From assembly GCA_947646735.1 (NCBI GenBank), contig CANTFK010000054.1:124001-188000 (forward strand): a stretch of 64,000 nucleotides of DNA, in the 5' to 3' direction. Shown here one piece after another: positions 31,540 through 43,202 of this stretch. Below the pieces are notes generated by a model. The model was not told where the DNA came from, did no database searches, and saw only the letters and a list, made by a program, of their open reading frames with translations. Numbering within the stretch: the first letter of the stretch is position 1; every line of letters begins with the position of its first letter. Made by a program: the position numbers and the translations under genes. The stretch comes from Peronospora farinosa (Eukaryota; Oomycota; Peronosporomycetes; Peronosporales; Peronosporaceae).

Positions 31540-32455
31540 GTGCGAGATGCCCTACTGTCGCGGACTCCGTAGCTACCTCTATGCTCAGAGTTATCGAGCA
31601 AATGGGTAGCATCGTCCCTGAGCTTCCGAAGGTCGGACCTCAACCCTTTTGGTCTATAGCGCTCGAGCACGAGGCTATGACCAAGTGATGACCCTTCTCG
31701 CTCGTTGAGCCTGGAGTAGTTGGCAGTGTCCTCACAGGAATCCAGGTGACACTAACTCCTACCCAGCTCGAGGAAACTGGTGTAGATAATGGGACTATGA
31801 CAAATAGTCAAGCGTCCAATGGTCCTGCACTGAGCCGAGAGCCTGTGGCAGTTAATGGTGGGCTGAAAGGAAGTCAAGCGCCACAAACCGGCAGAGCTTT
31901 GAGCCTGGTGCGTTTGGGAGGAGTGCGTAGCTTAGATAGCAACGACACCTGCTTCCAGGTCAAAGGTCGTGGTGACTCGAAGAACGAGCACCAGACGTAT
32001 TAAGACGATGAAGGGCACGTCGAAACGAGTGACCCTTGGATCAGTCTCGGTCCAAGAGGACGGACCTACGAACAAGTTGTTCGAGGCCGTCGACGACAAA
32101 ATGCCGGAGGCATCCTCAGTTGAGGTGCTCCAACTTGTCTTGGCATCTGCCGAGGAGATAGTTAATCTCTCGGAGATGACGTGGGATCTATTCCTGTCCG
32201 AACTGAAGGAAGGAAAGATCCACGAGATAGTCGCACCAGTTCCAGAAGAGAACGTGGTGGACTGTTTCTCTTCATCTACAATGGATGAGAGCGTCTTGGA
32301 GACCGACAAAAAGAAACGGTTCGCTGCTCAAGGGTGGGATGCCATGAAGGACAGCCCGTTTTATGATGTTCTGTGGAAACACCGTGATGTGTTTCCAGCA
32401 GAAGTGCCGAGCCGCCTACCGGCCGATAGGGACATCAGGCACGAAATTGACCTGT
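31540..32455 (+). pseudogene. Protease/linker region (element 2)
   Basis: Degraded frames at 31540-31960 occupy the place of the aspartic protease, but no intact D(T/S)G motif was seen. 31969-32455 is open (TMKGTSKRVTLGSVSVQ, SSSTMDESVLETDKKKRF, HRDVFPAEVPSRLPADRDIR) and matches the linker before RT in element 1 (SSMDESVL, KDVFPESFPCEL). It ends with the stop codon TAG at 32455-32457. Confidence 0.7.
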
Positions 32456-32457
32456 AG

Positions 32458-33264
32458 CCTGGCACCACGTATTGTGTGACAAGGCAATGGCTGTTGCCTA
32501 AGGAACAAGTCGATTACATCGATGAGTTCTTCGACAAGCGAGATAAGGCGGGACATGTACGTGAGAGCAAGTCGCCTCACTGCAGCCCGACCTTCTGTGT
32601 GCGTAAAGCAACAGGTGGATGGCGCGTGGTTCATGCTTATAATAAGCTGAACACGGCCACCACTTCAGCTCAAACGTCGATCCCGCGGAAAGATGTTTTG
32701 TTGAACTCCATGGGAAAGTCAACTATCTTTTCCGCGTTGGATCTGAAGGATGGCTACTATCAGGTTCTCATGAGGGATACTGATGTAGCCAAAACGGCAG
32801 TAAGAAACCCAAGCGGTATGCTTTGGGAGTGGCTTGTGATGCCACAAGGGTTAAAAAATGCTCTAGCAACATTCAACCGAGTGGTGGCTCACGTGATGAG
32901 TCAGCAACGTGCCTACGTGCCCCATTACTTTGATGATGTATTCGTGCATAGTAGGGCGGAGGACGGTCTGAGCGCAATAGAGTCGCACAAGCGTCATTTA
33001 GACGCTGTGTTGCAGACTCTGGGTGACGACCAATTATACGTTAACTTGCAAAAGTGCGTAATAGGGGTCCCCGAGATACCGGTACTGGGCTGCATCGTAG
33101 GTGCACACGGTGTACGAGCAGACCCAGAAAAGGTAAAGGCTGTAAAGGAATGGCCAGTCCCACGTAATGTGAAGGATCTGCGCCAAATCCTTGGGCTCGC
33201 TAATTACTTGTATAAGTACAGCAAGAATTATGCGGAGCAGACTAATCCATTGTCTGATCGTTGA
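32458..33264 (+). pseudogene. Reverse transcriptase domain (element 2)
   Basis: A long open frame with RT blocks: HCSPTFCVRKATGGWRVVHAY, FSALDLKDGYYQV, MPQGLKNALATFNRV, the catalytic HYFDDVFVHS (YxDD type), LGCIVGAHGVRADPEK and LGLANYLYKYSKNYAE. The frame is intact within RT but ends at a stop (33262-33264) before RNase H, and the linker upstream is separated by a stop, so no full polyprotein is possible. Confidence 0.92.
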
Positions 33265-33950
33265 AAAAGGATACAGAATGGACTTGGTCAAAGGAGCAAG
33301 AAGATGTGTTCACATCAGTGAAGCAATCTCTTGTAGAGGCACCGGTCTTGGCATTGCCAGACGCGGATAAGCCCTTTAGCGTCGTCTGCGATGCAAGCAA
33401 TTTTTCAATCGGCAGCGCGCTCATGCAGAAGTATGACAACGGCGTTGACCGTGTCATATCGTATCAGTCTCGGCTTTTAAAGCTGCCGAGCTGAATTATT
33501 CTGTGCATGACAAGGAGCTACTTTCAATTAAGTATGCTCTTGTGAAGTTTCGCGTGCACCTCTTGGGCAGAGAACCTTTTGTGGTTTATACGGATCACGC
33601 ATCACTGCTAACTGCTATAAATTCACCGCAGGATGGAAAGATGGCTAACATTCTTCTCTGAATTTAATTGCAAAGTTGAATATAAGCCGGGTAAGTCAAA
33701 TGTCTTGGCTGACGCGTTATCGCGCAGACCAGACTTCGAGGCAAGACACCAGGAAAGGGTGTCTCGTGCGAAAGCACAAGTTGAGTCGTCAACATTGACA
33801 GCGATGAAGGCCTACCATGTGACGATCTCAATGGCCTCCGGTGTAAAGGAGTGTTTACAGTCACGACGAGCATTGTCGCCTGCTGTTGGATCATTTTGGT
33901 GGACGAAAGGTTACTTTGCCGTCGCACCTCAAAGCGAAACTAAATCGCTT
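33265..33950 (+). pseudogene. RNase H region (element 2)
   Basis: Frames give KDTEWTWSKEQEDVF, then FSVVCDASNFSIGSALMQ (RNase H start), a frame change near 33490, HDKELLSIKYALVKFR, and 33633 onward FFSEFNCKVEYKPGKSNVLADALSRRPD. That last segment is intact here, unlike in element 1, where an insertion splits it. Confidence 0.85.
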
Positions 33951-34049
33951 TAGCTACAGTGATGGCCTGTTATGGCATCAGCTGTCATCCTGTGATCCCT
34001 TGAGAATCTATGTACAGATCTCAAGCTGATGATACTTCACGAGTACCAT

Positions 34050-35478
34050 CTAGTGGGCATATGGGCCGTGAAAAGACATTCTTACGAGTGTGAGAGGAAT
34101 TTTAGTGGCCCCATGGGCGGCCAACTATATTCGTTCTTGCGAAGAGTGTCAGCGCATTAAGCCTGCACCTTCGAAAAGTGCGTCTTTGAAGTCAATGCCG
34201 ATTCCAACGGATTTTTGGGGGTCGGTCATCTTGGACTTCATGTTTGGCTTGCCGCCTGACCATAAAGGCAGGACGGGGCTCGTCGTCTTTGTAGATAGAC
34301 TGAGCAAGATGGTGCATTTGGCACCATCTAGCACCAAGATCTCAGGAAAAGAGGCTGCCCTCTTGTTTCTGGATCACGTGTATCGACTACGCGGGATGCC
34401 CGAGTCCATAGTATCGGACCGGGCACGCGTTTTACGTCGGGTTTTTGGCGACATGTGTTTGAGCTGCTGGGAAACAAGCTCCAAATGTCAACCGCTGATC
34501 ATCCCCAAACTGATGGCCAAACAGAACGGGCCAATCGAGTCGTGTCGGATGTGTTGTGTACAATAGCGACTCCCAAAGAATGGAGCAAGCAATTGCCATT
34601 CGTGGAGTTCGCTATTAATAACAGTGTTCACGCCAGTACGGGTGAAACACCGTTTTACATTAACGGACTGCGTCATCGTCGAACGCCAGTCTCGTTTGTA
34701 CGCAGCCCGAGTCTTAGTGGGGGAAGGGCCCCTCACTTCGCTCGGTGCGAATGCCAAAGAGGGCCAAAGTTGCCCTAGTGACACTGCTAATTTAGCAGTG
34801 GTCACGACACCTATAGGTGTCACAGAGGAGGCACGGCAAGAAATGCCAGTGCTCCTTGATGATGACACCATAGTGTTATCAACAGCGTAGACCCATGAAC
34901 GACCTCTTGGAGGCGTCATAGGCGAGCTGTATGCTTAAAGCGTGAGCGAAGCTCAGCGCTTTGTTGATGAGCGATTATCCATCACACGTAAAGTCCGTGA
35001 CGCAATAGCAAGCGCACACGACAAGCAAAAACAATATGCGAACCGACATGGTCGCAAAAACAATGAACACTTTAGTGTGGGGGACAAAGTGCTATTAAGT
35101 AATGCTACCCTACCTAAACATGCAATCTCTGTACTACCTGGTGGTACTACTAAGCTATTGCCCCGGTTCATTGGGCCATTAAAGGTGGTCGAGGAGGTTA
35201 AAGACCTTAACTATAGACTCACTCTCCCACCATTTATGAAGACGCACCCCGTAATTTACGTGGGTCGACTTAAACGGTATGTGGATCCACAAGAGATCAC
35301 ATATCCGCATCAGTCTAAAAAGAACTATGGTGACGTCGACTGTGAGTCGAGCGTAGTTGCCGATCAGGCGACGGGGAAGGAGAACGACTTCCCGTATACG
35401 AGACAGACGACAGAGAACTCGGTGATCGAGGAGGACTTCGCGTTATACGCAAGTCTCTCATCACCAGTCGCTATATAA
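34050..35478 (+). pseudogene. Integrase (element 2)
   Basis: The zinc-binding end is seen at about 34120 (SCEECQRIKPAPSKSAS), then the core (GSVILDFMFGLPPDHKGRTG, VVFVDRLSKMVHL), the segment ending ADHPQTDGQTERANRVV near 34490-34540, and FAINNSVHASTGETPFY. 34942-35478 is an open frame with the C-terminal box: FSVGDKVLLS, LLPRFIGPLKVVEEV, THPVIYVGRLKRYV. Frame changes near 34445 and 34900 make it non-functional. Confidence 0.88.
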
Positions 35479-35649
35479 TGTCCGAACTGGTCTTCAGGCG
35501 GTCATAACCCTGACGGTCCCTCGTATTCTTAGCGCGTAGATCCGAAGTCAGTCGCGAAATTTGACTCGAAAGATCCGCCACCTCATGCTTCAGCGCAGCG
35601 ATCTCTGCCTGCGACTGAACCACAACAGGATAGGCAGCCGCGAGTAGGT

Positions 35650-35874
35650 GAGCATAATCTCCGCTCCTATCGGGAGCCACCTGTACTGGTGGATGCGGGT
35701 GGGAACCCACGATTCCTTGTTGAAAGGTTGTCGGCCGACCGCCATGTGAAATAGAAGCTTCAGATCCTTGTCCAGTGGAAAGGATACCCGAAAAGGTTTG
35801 ACTCTGGGGAACCGGTTAACGCGTTGCGCGTCGACGTGCTTGGGCTGGTGGCTGCTTACGAGAAGAAGCATTAG
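35650..35874 (+). pseudogene. Chromodomain (element 2)
   Basis: A frame reading PPVLVDAGGNPRFLVERL, a stop at about 35751, then KLQILVQWKGYPKRFDSGEP and LGLVAAYEKKH. The QWKGYP and aromatic/EP spacing are hallmarks of integrase-linked chromodomains, which can direct integration to marked chromatin. One internal stop interrupts it. Confidence 0.8.
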
Positions 35875-36779
35875 CTGCACTCGCTCTACTAGGTCCTGAT
35901 GGACTAGTAGGGGTGGCGTGACGAGAAGGAGCTGGGGGTATGTTACCACCCAATATCTCCCTTAAAAAAATTTTTGTTAAAAAATTATAATTTTTGATTT
36001 TATGAACACGACCGCTGTTTCACTGCATCTATATGCGATGTAACACGGCGCAGGAACTTTACGTCGTATTCGTCGGTTGTTTCATTCGAACGCATTACGA
36101 CGGGGATAGTAAAAGCACGACCTCCTGCTTTGCCCTTCCGTTTCCATGATGGAAAGACGCTAAAAAGTTTATTAGCGTCAATAGTGGCACGCACTAAAAT
36201 CTTTGCACTAATGATACTCGAGCGTGGCCCCTTGCCTGGTGGTGGCATGTGTGAAAATCAACCACTCACGTAGCCACCCTCGCGACGGCGAGCTAGTGAG
36301 GTCGAATGTGGAGTCGAATGGGCTTTTTGCTCATCCTCACCTGAATCTGACTCTCCATAATGGGATTTCAAGACATCAGATGTAAGGTTAACAGAGGCGA
36401 AAGATTTAGAATCGCCGACCTGCTGTTGAGTCGCGGCTGCTCCTTTCGAAGCAGCGCGTATAGTTGTACACCGAGCTTGAGAATGGCTATGCCAACTCAA
36501 ATAAGACCGCAAGACGTGCATTAATCATTTCAGGGACTTGGGCCATAATTGGTCGATCAGTTCGATCTTATTTAACGCGGTAATTATATCAAGCGCAAGT
36601 TGTTGATTCTCAGGGGGGTCAGCAAGACTCTTTATCCTCACAAAAGGGTCAGTCGTTGAGACTCAGGTGTAGGATCAGCCAACGAATGCTACCAAGTGTC
36701 GCGGAGCAGAATTTCTCAAAGTCGATATCGATGCAAACTTAAAATAGTATGCGAAATCAGGCAGTCAACTTTTTTTCTG
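35875..36779. other. Spacer with two short minus-strand frames of unknown origin
   Basis: Two minus-strand frames, 36521-36258 (ends RRREGGYVSG) and 36248-36000 (MPPPGKGPRSSIISAK, then FTIPVVMRSNETTDEYDVKF), look protein-like and lie end to end, but a join would need an intron of only about 34 nt. They may be transposon remnants. An AT-rich stretch occupies 35960-36000. Confidence 0.4.
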
Positions 36780-37990
36780 ATGGAAGCTGCACTCGTCGAT
36801 TGTTTCAAAGGTAATCAGGAGCGAGCAAATCTGAGTGGGGATGTTGTGTGCGAGGCTGCAGGAAGATTATCGACTGTTTTGACCACGATACATCAAAGTT
36901 CTCTGATGTTTGCTGGTTGGAATCGTTTAAAAAGCGGCAACCAACCTGTTGTAACGCCGTTTGAAGAAAGTGGCAGCGTGAATGCAAATGTTATTGCCGA
37001 CAACCTACCACACCTGGTAAAATGAATGACCAAGGACATCTACAACCTGGATGAGACCGGCCTCTTCTTTCGAATGCAGGTGAGTGTTGCAGGCAATACG
37101 TGTTCCGTAGCGCATGCGATGTCATTTTTTATTGATTTTTAGGCGGACAACTCTAGCGAACAGCAACTGGAAGGACGTAAGCAGAACAAGAAACGCATCA
37201 CTATTGTTGTTTGCTGCAATAAAGACGCCAGACACAAGCTTCCTCTTAAGATTATCGAAAAGTACTCCAATATCAGATAATTCAAGAATATCTTGCGCCA
37301 AAACATGGCATGCAAGTGTCGTAACAACGCTAAGGCGTGGAAGACGCAGAACGACTTTCGTAGACGGGCCGAGAGACTTTGACCGTCGCATGGCGAATCG
37401 TAGCGTTTGCTAATTCTTGACAACTGCAGCGCTCATGTTCCCGTTGGTGAGCTTCCTTCCAGGATCTCTTTTCAAAACACCACAAGTTTGTATCTACCTC
37501 CTAACATCACATCAAATAGGCAGCCGTGCGACCAAGGGGTCATCCATAGCTTCATCGTCCATTAGTCGCGCAGCTTCAACTGTCTCCTCCTGCCATCTTG
37601 GCGTCCCGGTGTCAAACTGGAAACCATTCAAAATTTCTTCCGCCACTGCAAGATCTGCACATAACCATCTGGCAACCTGCCAGTCCAAGGGGACCCCCTG
37701 CTCATGGATAGCGCCATCATCTAATAACTGGAATCTCATATTCACCAGTTCCATTATCCAAATCCAATGAACATCTGCAACCTTCCTCAATTACCCCGCT
37801 GAGCAAGTGGTGGCTTTCATCCCGGACATTAACGATGTGGTCGACAAACCAGCAGGTCAAATCAAGCAGCACTGTCACAGAGAAAGCTGACGATGGAGAT
37901 GACGACAGCCAAGAGCATCTCAAGATCATCCTATGCACAGAAGATACTTCAGACACTTAAAACGTTCTGGATGCAACAAGATGAAGACTC
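36780..37990 (+). pseudogene. pogo/Tigger-type transposase pseudogene
   Basis: Fragments in successive frames match DDE transposases of the pogo/Tigger (CENP-B-like) group: CFKGNQERANLSGDVVCEAA, IYNLDETGLFFRMQ (first catalytic Asp), RKQNKKRITIVVCCNK, LILDNCSAHVPVGE (second Asp), and CDQGVIHSFIV followed by WRPGVKLETIQNFF (third catalytic region). A GT-AG intron of 63 nt (37080-37142, GTGAGT donor, TTTTTAG acceptor) interrupts the gene after FRMQ. Stops and frame changes follow, for example after 37378. The DNA-binding N-terminus is incomplete and no terminal inverted repeats were identified. Confidence 0.87.
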
Positions 37991-38307
37991 TGCACCGGAT
38001 GAGGGAGCAGATTTGTGTCAATTCGTCGATTCAGCAGGACACTCGCCACTTCTTTAGCCGTGCCTAGCCCATTACGCGTTGCATCGATTCTGCAACGAGC
38101 GATGGTGATCGTGTGGAAGTCGACAATTTTAATCGAGCACTAGCCACTTCCACTTTAATTTATATGTAACTTTGGCTGCTAATTTGCCCGACAGTGGCCA
38201 ACATACATCAAGCTAGCAACTTGAGGCATGTAATCTCCCCCGATTCATATTTCTAATTCGACATGCAGCGAGTGTCGGTCCTGGATCAACCAACACCCAC
38301 ATATGTC
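37991..38307. other. Short spacer
   Basis: No gene recognised; holds the 3' flank of the ubiquitin protease gene. Confidence 0.5.
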
Positions 38308-41300
38308 TTAGGCTTGGTCACGGCGTATGTAAAATAGCACATATGCTCGAGGAGACACAGCCTTCTCCGCTAACGTCTCACTGGTGTGGCTATCATTATA
38401 GTCAAACCAGCACTTGTTTACTGGATTCTTCGCAATAGCAGTGTAATGACCACCACCTAGACCCCCCACGTGTTCGGATACCGCGTATAGGTCGTAGAGT
38501 GGCTTCGAACCATTTTGCGGCCCGATCATAAACTCCGAGAGATCCAAGCCTTCGATGGGAAAATCAACGAGGGTCGAAATCTTATCACGGTGCATATAAA
38601 ACGAGTTCTGCGCGTAGCGAAAGCGTTTTAGGTGGAAAATCAGTACTTTAGGAAGCGAAAAGAGATCGAACTTCTTAAACGCACGGACGTGATTTTTGCA
38701 CTTGGGGCAATACCAAGTATCTGCATCGCCAAGCTGTTCGCATTCCGTGAACTTGGCCAAACAATTGTGAAGCGTGATGGGGTCAGTCTTCGGCGTGATT
38801 TTCAGGTTTTCCATGGATTCGTGATGTTCAATTCGCTTTGCTAACATTTCGTCGTAGCCTCGTTGATAGCTATAAGAAAACACAAGAGGACAATGGTAAG
38901 ATAAAGGCATACTAACTAAAGAAGCCCAAAAACGTACCCATTGCAACTCCACTCAAGGATAAATCGGAATGGCGTGCTTGTGCTATCAGGAATCTCCACG
39001 GGCTCATCATTGCGAGAAAGCTCACTTGTAATAGTGACTCCACCTTTAGGATCTGTCACATGCAAGCGATACGGTCGTTGCTGGCGCTTGCCACAGCCAA
39101 AATCGGTTCCAGAGTCGTTACCAGACTTTTTTGTGGCCACAAGGCGATGCACAATCTGCCATACTTTGTTATGTATCTCGTCTTTTGTCCACTTCTGGTT
39201 GATCGACACAAGAAGCGGCGTATTGGATAGCTCTACCTCCACTCGTTGCCGCTTAGGTCCATATCCGTCTTCGCCTAGCTTGTCATACTCATTCATACTA
39301 GCTCGTCCATCCACTGGCGACGCAACCGGTGCCTGGTGCAGCAACTCCACTAGGTGCATTTGCTTTGAAGATGCTAGCTCAGATTCCATCGTGCCTAATC
39401 TTCTCTGTCCGCTGGGTGGGCGAATAATAGGTGACGAAAATGAATAGTCGGTCACCGGTGACTCCAACTCGTACGCGTGAAGGATGCCATCGCGAACGCG
39501 GTCGACGGACAGCTTGTCAGAATATGCTTTAACAATTCGATGATTCCATACTTCGACAAAGAAAATTCGCGAAACAGGAATGCCTGAAAGCTCACTTAGA
39601 GTCGCCTTTGCGTCTCGTAGGGAGCAGCCATCTTTTGGAAGACGCAAAGCATATTTCATCGGAATATCGCCATTGGCCCAAAACAACTGGATTTGGACAA
39701 CGACAGTTTCGTTGTTTGGGATTGGTACCGACAAACTCATGTACGGATCAAAGGTAATTGACTCGTTTCCACAAGCAGGATTTGAGCACGTCACATGACT
39801 GCGAAGTTGTCCCATAAAGTTGTCCACAATAACGCTTTCGTTGCGGCGAAAAAATTGCTTCCACTCGTCTTGGGCTACTTCTGCATCACTGCGACCATTT
39901 CGCTCAACGGGTTCGGTATACGGCTTTGACTTGACGCGATTCAGATCTTCATGCAGACCGTCTAACAAGAAGTTCATGAGCTCCTGGCTATCTTGCTGCT
40001 GGTATCCAGCAAACTGTGGTGCATACTGGCCAATCACAGATTTCACTTTCGTCGGGGTGACTATTTTGAATTCGTTTCCCCACATATCGCGTAACAAGCT
40101 GGCAAACTCAAAGGCCATGATGCCTTTCATGCCTAGCGGATTATCTCTGTTAATCTCCTTTGTAAAGAATAAACTCCCCGTAGCCGGATCCTTCATAAGA
40201 AAGTACTCTCGAAGAGGTGCTGTGTTGATCAAACACTGCAGCATGCTGTTCAGAAAGCAAGTGTTACCTAAGTTTGAAAGACCAACAACACCCTTAAACT
40301 CGGGCCGTCCTCGTCCTGCGTCGGTTATGGTCGTGTCGGGTGTAAGAGCTTGCTGGTGAAAAAGAAGACACTCGTGGTTTGGCCAAACTTGAGGCATTGA
40401 CTGCCATATGCGTACCTACAGGACAGAGCAATTCATCCTGTGCATCTATCCACCGTTTTTTGCCATCCACATCAAGCTCAATCCGAAGCGAGTCGCCTAT
40501 CTCGTAGTTTTGAACATCGGTGACGCGTGCAATACGCCACTCCGGGTAATATTTTTTTTCCACTTGCTTGCCCACAAGAATTTCGTCACCAATCTGGAAG
40601 TTGCGCCAGTTTGGAACCTTAGTGTGTAATGGTGCAATTCTTGGCGATGTTCGCTCAATCCATCTGTCCCATATTGCCGTCCATCCACGGAAATGTACTT
40701 TCACCCTGTTCGGATCTAGGTCGATCACGCGAGATTCGTACCATTCCTGCTCCGTATCACGTGCGTCAATTAGTTGGTTCTTCTTTAATGTGAACCTCCA
40801 CGCATTTGCCTGTATTTCACTGTAAAATTTACCGTGTCTCCAATCGGATTCGCTATTCCCGTCAATTGCTGTAAGTCGTCCCTCTACCAGCAAATTGTGC
40901 AATTTCTCCTTCCCAGGTTTATAATCTCGAGGCTCCAACTGCAGCTCACCCACTGTCAAGCTTTGTACTAAACTCTCCAAGTCCTTTGCGCTCGTAAAGC
41001 CATTACTTATCCGTTCATGTTCCTTCACCACTGCATCTTTCAACGGTGTCCAAGGCGAACCCTTATTCATGCGGTAGCAAACTTGCACCGCCAGATTAAC
41101 AGTCTCCTCCGTCACATCAGGAAACATCTTTCTCATCTGCGGCTCCATCGTCGCAGCTTTCCAAACTTGCATCTGTAACTCTTTCAGCAAACATTTTTCA
41201 CTGGCCATCAGTACCAGTGGTTTCTGCTCTGTATCCAAAAGCTCGACAGGTTCTTCCAGTCCTGTACACCACACAAACACCTACATAGCAAAAGATAAAA

Positions 41301-41901
41301 TTAGGTTATTGTTTTGTACTCGTTTAACCATCACGTAGACCTTGACATCTATACCAAAACTTACTTCAAAAGTAAATGGATTGACCTCTACAACTCGATT
41401 CTTCGCAGGTCCTCGTGTCACCACAGGTCTTGAAATCTCCCAATCGAATCCAAAATGGTCCGATAATTGGTTCCATACCCGTTGGCTTACCAGGCGATAG
41501 TCTTTGCCTTCTACCTGTATAAATTAATATAGTTGCATTGTATCAGATACCTTCAAGTGATTGTACTTTAGCATCTAAAGCTCCGTTGTAGCTCGTACCA
41601 GCATGGGCTTGAGCACTGTAATATTGCGCTTGTGACTACTGAGGTCCATGTCCAGTAAAATGTCGTTTTTCACTTGAAAGTTCCGATTTCCGCGCGGCAA
41701 AGCGTCGTCCGAGTCCTCCGAGTCGTCGTCGGTTTGACCTTCACTCTCGTCGCTTACAGACGTCCCTAATACGCGCTTCCACCACGTACAAGACACTAGA
41801 AACCATTCCTCCCCCTCAATCAGCTGATCTTCCGCCAGCTGCTGTTCAAGAGCCACTGAGAAGCGTCGCAATGCCGCCCCTTTCACTGCCATCATGGTCA
41901 T
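38308..41901 (-). CDS. Ubiquitin-specific protease (USP4/11/15-like) with DUSP domain
   Basis: Five exons, joined at 41599/41514, 41365/41280, 40416/40348 and 38938/38869 by introns of 67-84 nt, close into one frame of 1096 aa (3291 nt). The N-terminus holds a DUSP-like domain (EEWFLVSCTWWKRV, YRLVSQRVWNQL). The middle has an inserted barrel-like segment (VHFRGWTAIWDRWIE), similar to chromo/MBT-type folds. The catalytic domain starts at GLSNLGNTCFLNSMLQCL (Cys about residue 471), carries two CxxC zinc pairs (CSNPAC and CPKC), and ends in GGGHYTAIAKNP and CWFDYND (His and Asp box). It cleaves ubiquitin from substrates. The start is the first of several in-frame ATGs (41901, 41895, 41892). The 67-nt intron between exons 3 and 4 could have a slightly different edge. 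Confidence 0.92.
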
Positions 41902-42094
41902 ATTTTGTGTCGAGGTCCGTTTTTATGGGCACCTCAGCCAAAAAGAGACCCATTTTTCTCTCTTCCCCAATTGTGTAGTCCACATCGTTTCCACACATAG
42001 CTACATTAAAACGGCTCTTCGAACTGGATTCATTTTCTCTTATACTAACTTCAAGTCAAGTTCAAGAAGGGGGTACCTTCGCAATCTTCTTGGC
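41902..42094. promoter_or_regulatory. Short divergent promoter region
   Basis: Only 193 bp separate the start codons of the ubiquitin protease (minus) and RNase T2 (plus), so the two genes probably share a promoter. A pyrimidine-rich run (CATTTTTCTCTCTTCCCC at 41951-41968) may serve the RNase gene. No canonical Inr was seen. Confidence 0.5.
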
Positions 42095-42865
42095 ATGCCC
42101 ATGACGCGACACTTTCTCGTCCGTCTTGTGACTCTGACAGCACTTATTGTCACCATCTCATCATCATCGTCTGTTAAAGTCTATGACCCACTGCTCTTAA
42201 CTCTCGTACCGGTACCTTCCATCACCTTTGACATGTACATCTTGGCACAAAGTTGGCAACCGACCTTTTGTTTCAATAAAGAGCAAGAGTATCCGGGCTG
42301 TCGTGCTCCTCAAAGCTATTGGCAGTCCCATTTAACACTTCATGGTCTATGGCCAGAACGTTCGGGTAGTGTCCCTCCCAGTTTCTGTTCGGATGAGGCC
42401 TTTGATGCCAATAAAATCGAACGTGAGCTCGGGATTGATACGCTGCATGAATTCTGGCCGGACGTGAAATTTAGTGAAGCGTCGCCATTATATGCGGATT
42501 TCTGGAAGCACGAGTGGATGCGACATGGCACGTGTTCCGGATTGTCGCAAGTTGATTATTTTACACACGCAATTGACCTCGAACGGAACGAGACACTGGC
42601 ACCGACACCACAGTTTGTACAGACTCATATTGGTGGACAAGTGGATGGGAAGGAATTGCGTCAAGCTTTTGGGGACGCAGCACTGAAATGTCAGTACGTT
42701 CATGGAGGTGTCATGATGTTCTCCCAGGTCTTTACGTGCTGGCAGAAGGATGAACACAATGTCCCGATACGGCGTCGCGCGTGTCCACCGCATATTCACT
42801 CGGAAGATACATGTGGCAAAGGTAGTGTAGCCATCCCTGCATTCCCTGCTTTCGACGGTGAGTAG
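42095..42865 (+). CDS. Secreted ribonuclease T2
   Basis: A 256-aa frame from the ATG at 42095. The N-terminus is a signal peptide (MPMTRHFLVRLVTLTALIVT) followed by a mature start near Val27. The two catalytic signatures of T2 RNases are intact: LHGLWP (CAS1, residues 82-87) and FWKHEWMRHGTC (CAS2, residues 136-147), each with its catalytic His. Many Cys residues fit the family disulphides, and one N-E-T site may be glycosylated. T2 RNases cleave single-stranded RNA in the apoplast or vacuole, and oomycete homologues may act in nutrition or infection; that is inference. The frame is open for 67 codons upstream, but the signal peptide supports this start. Confidence 0.93.
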   Translation: MPMTRHFLVRLVTLTALIVTISSSSSVKVYDPLLLTLVPVPSITFDMYILAQSWQPTFCFNKEQEYPGCRAPQSYWQSHLTLHGLWPERSGSVPPSFCSDEAFDANKIERELGIDTLHEFWPDVKFSEASPLYADFWKHEWMRHGTCSGLSQVDYFTHAIDLERNETLAPTPQFVQTHIGGQVDGKELRQAFGDAALKCQYVHGGVMMFSQVFTCWQKDEHNVPIRRRACPPHIHSEDTCGKGSVAIPAFPAFDGE

Positions 42866-43202
42866 TAATAGCACAAGGTGAAATGGATCTGATGACGAGA
42901 GGAATGAAGCAGACCAGTACTGACTACTTCGCAATCAAGTCGTTGCTGCCTACGTCGTTGCTGCACTAGGGGCGTCCGTCTCCTCCCAGCTTTTCATAGC
43001 ATTGTTAATTGTTCGAATGATGGTGTCAATTGATACACAAGCAACATCGTGTTGAATATATGCGGGCTTTTTCTCATGACGTCCTTGCTTGCAATATGAT
43101 CGTACAACTACTTTGGGTCGCTAACTATTCTACCTCGTTAAAACGCTATGTACACACAGCTCCGGTCGGGGCCTTGAGCTGTTCCAGACAGCTACAGCTT
43201 CT
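42866..43202. other. Spacer
   Basis: No gene recognised between the RNase T2 stop and the end of the next gene, which is on the minus strand. Confidence 0.5.

Larger units (their letters stand above)
30400..35874 (+). mobile_element. Decayed Ty3/gypsy chromovirus, internal region (element 2)
   Basis: After the 5' LTR the element runs through gag, a protease/linker region, RT, RNase H, integrase and a chromodomain in the order of chromoviruses. In-frame stops (about 30938, 31018, 32455, 33262, 35751) and frame changes show it is dead. No 3' LTR was found after 35874. Element 1 at the left of the window shares the layout but differs in sequence. Confidence 0.9.

Noticed and set aside
36000..36521. 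Two-exon minus-strand gene
   Set aside because: The join would need an intron of about 34 nt, far below the 57-130 nt seen elsewhere in this window.
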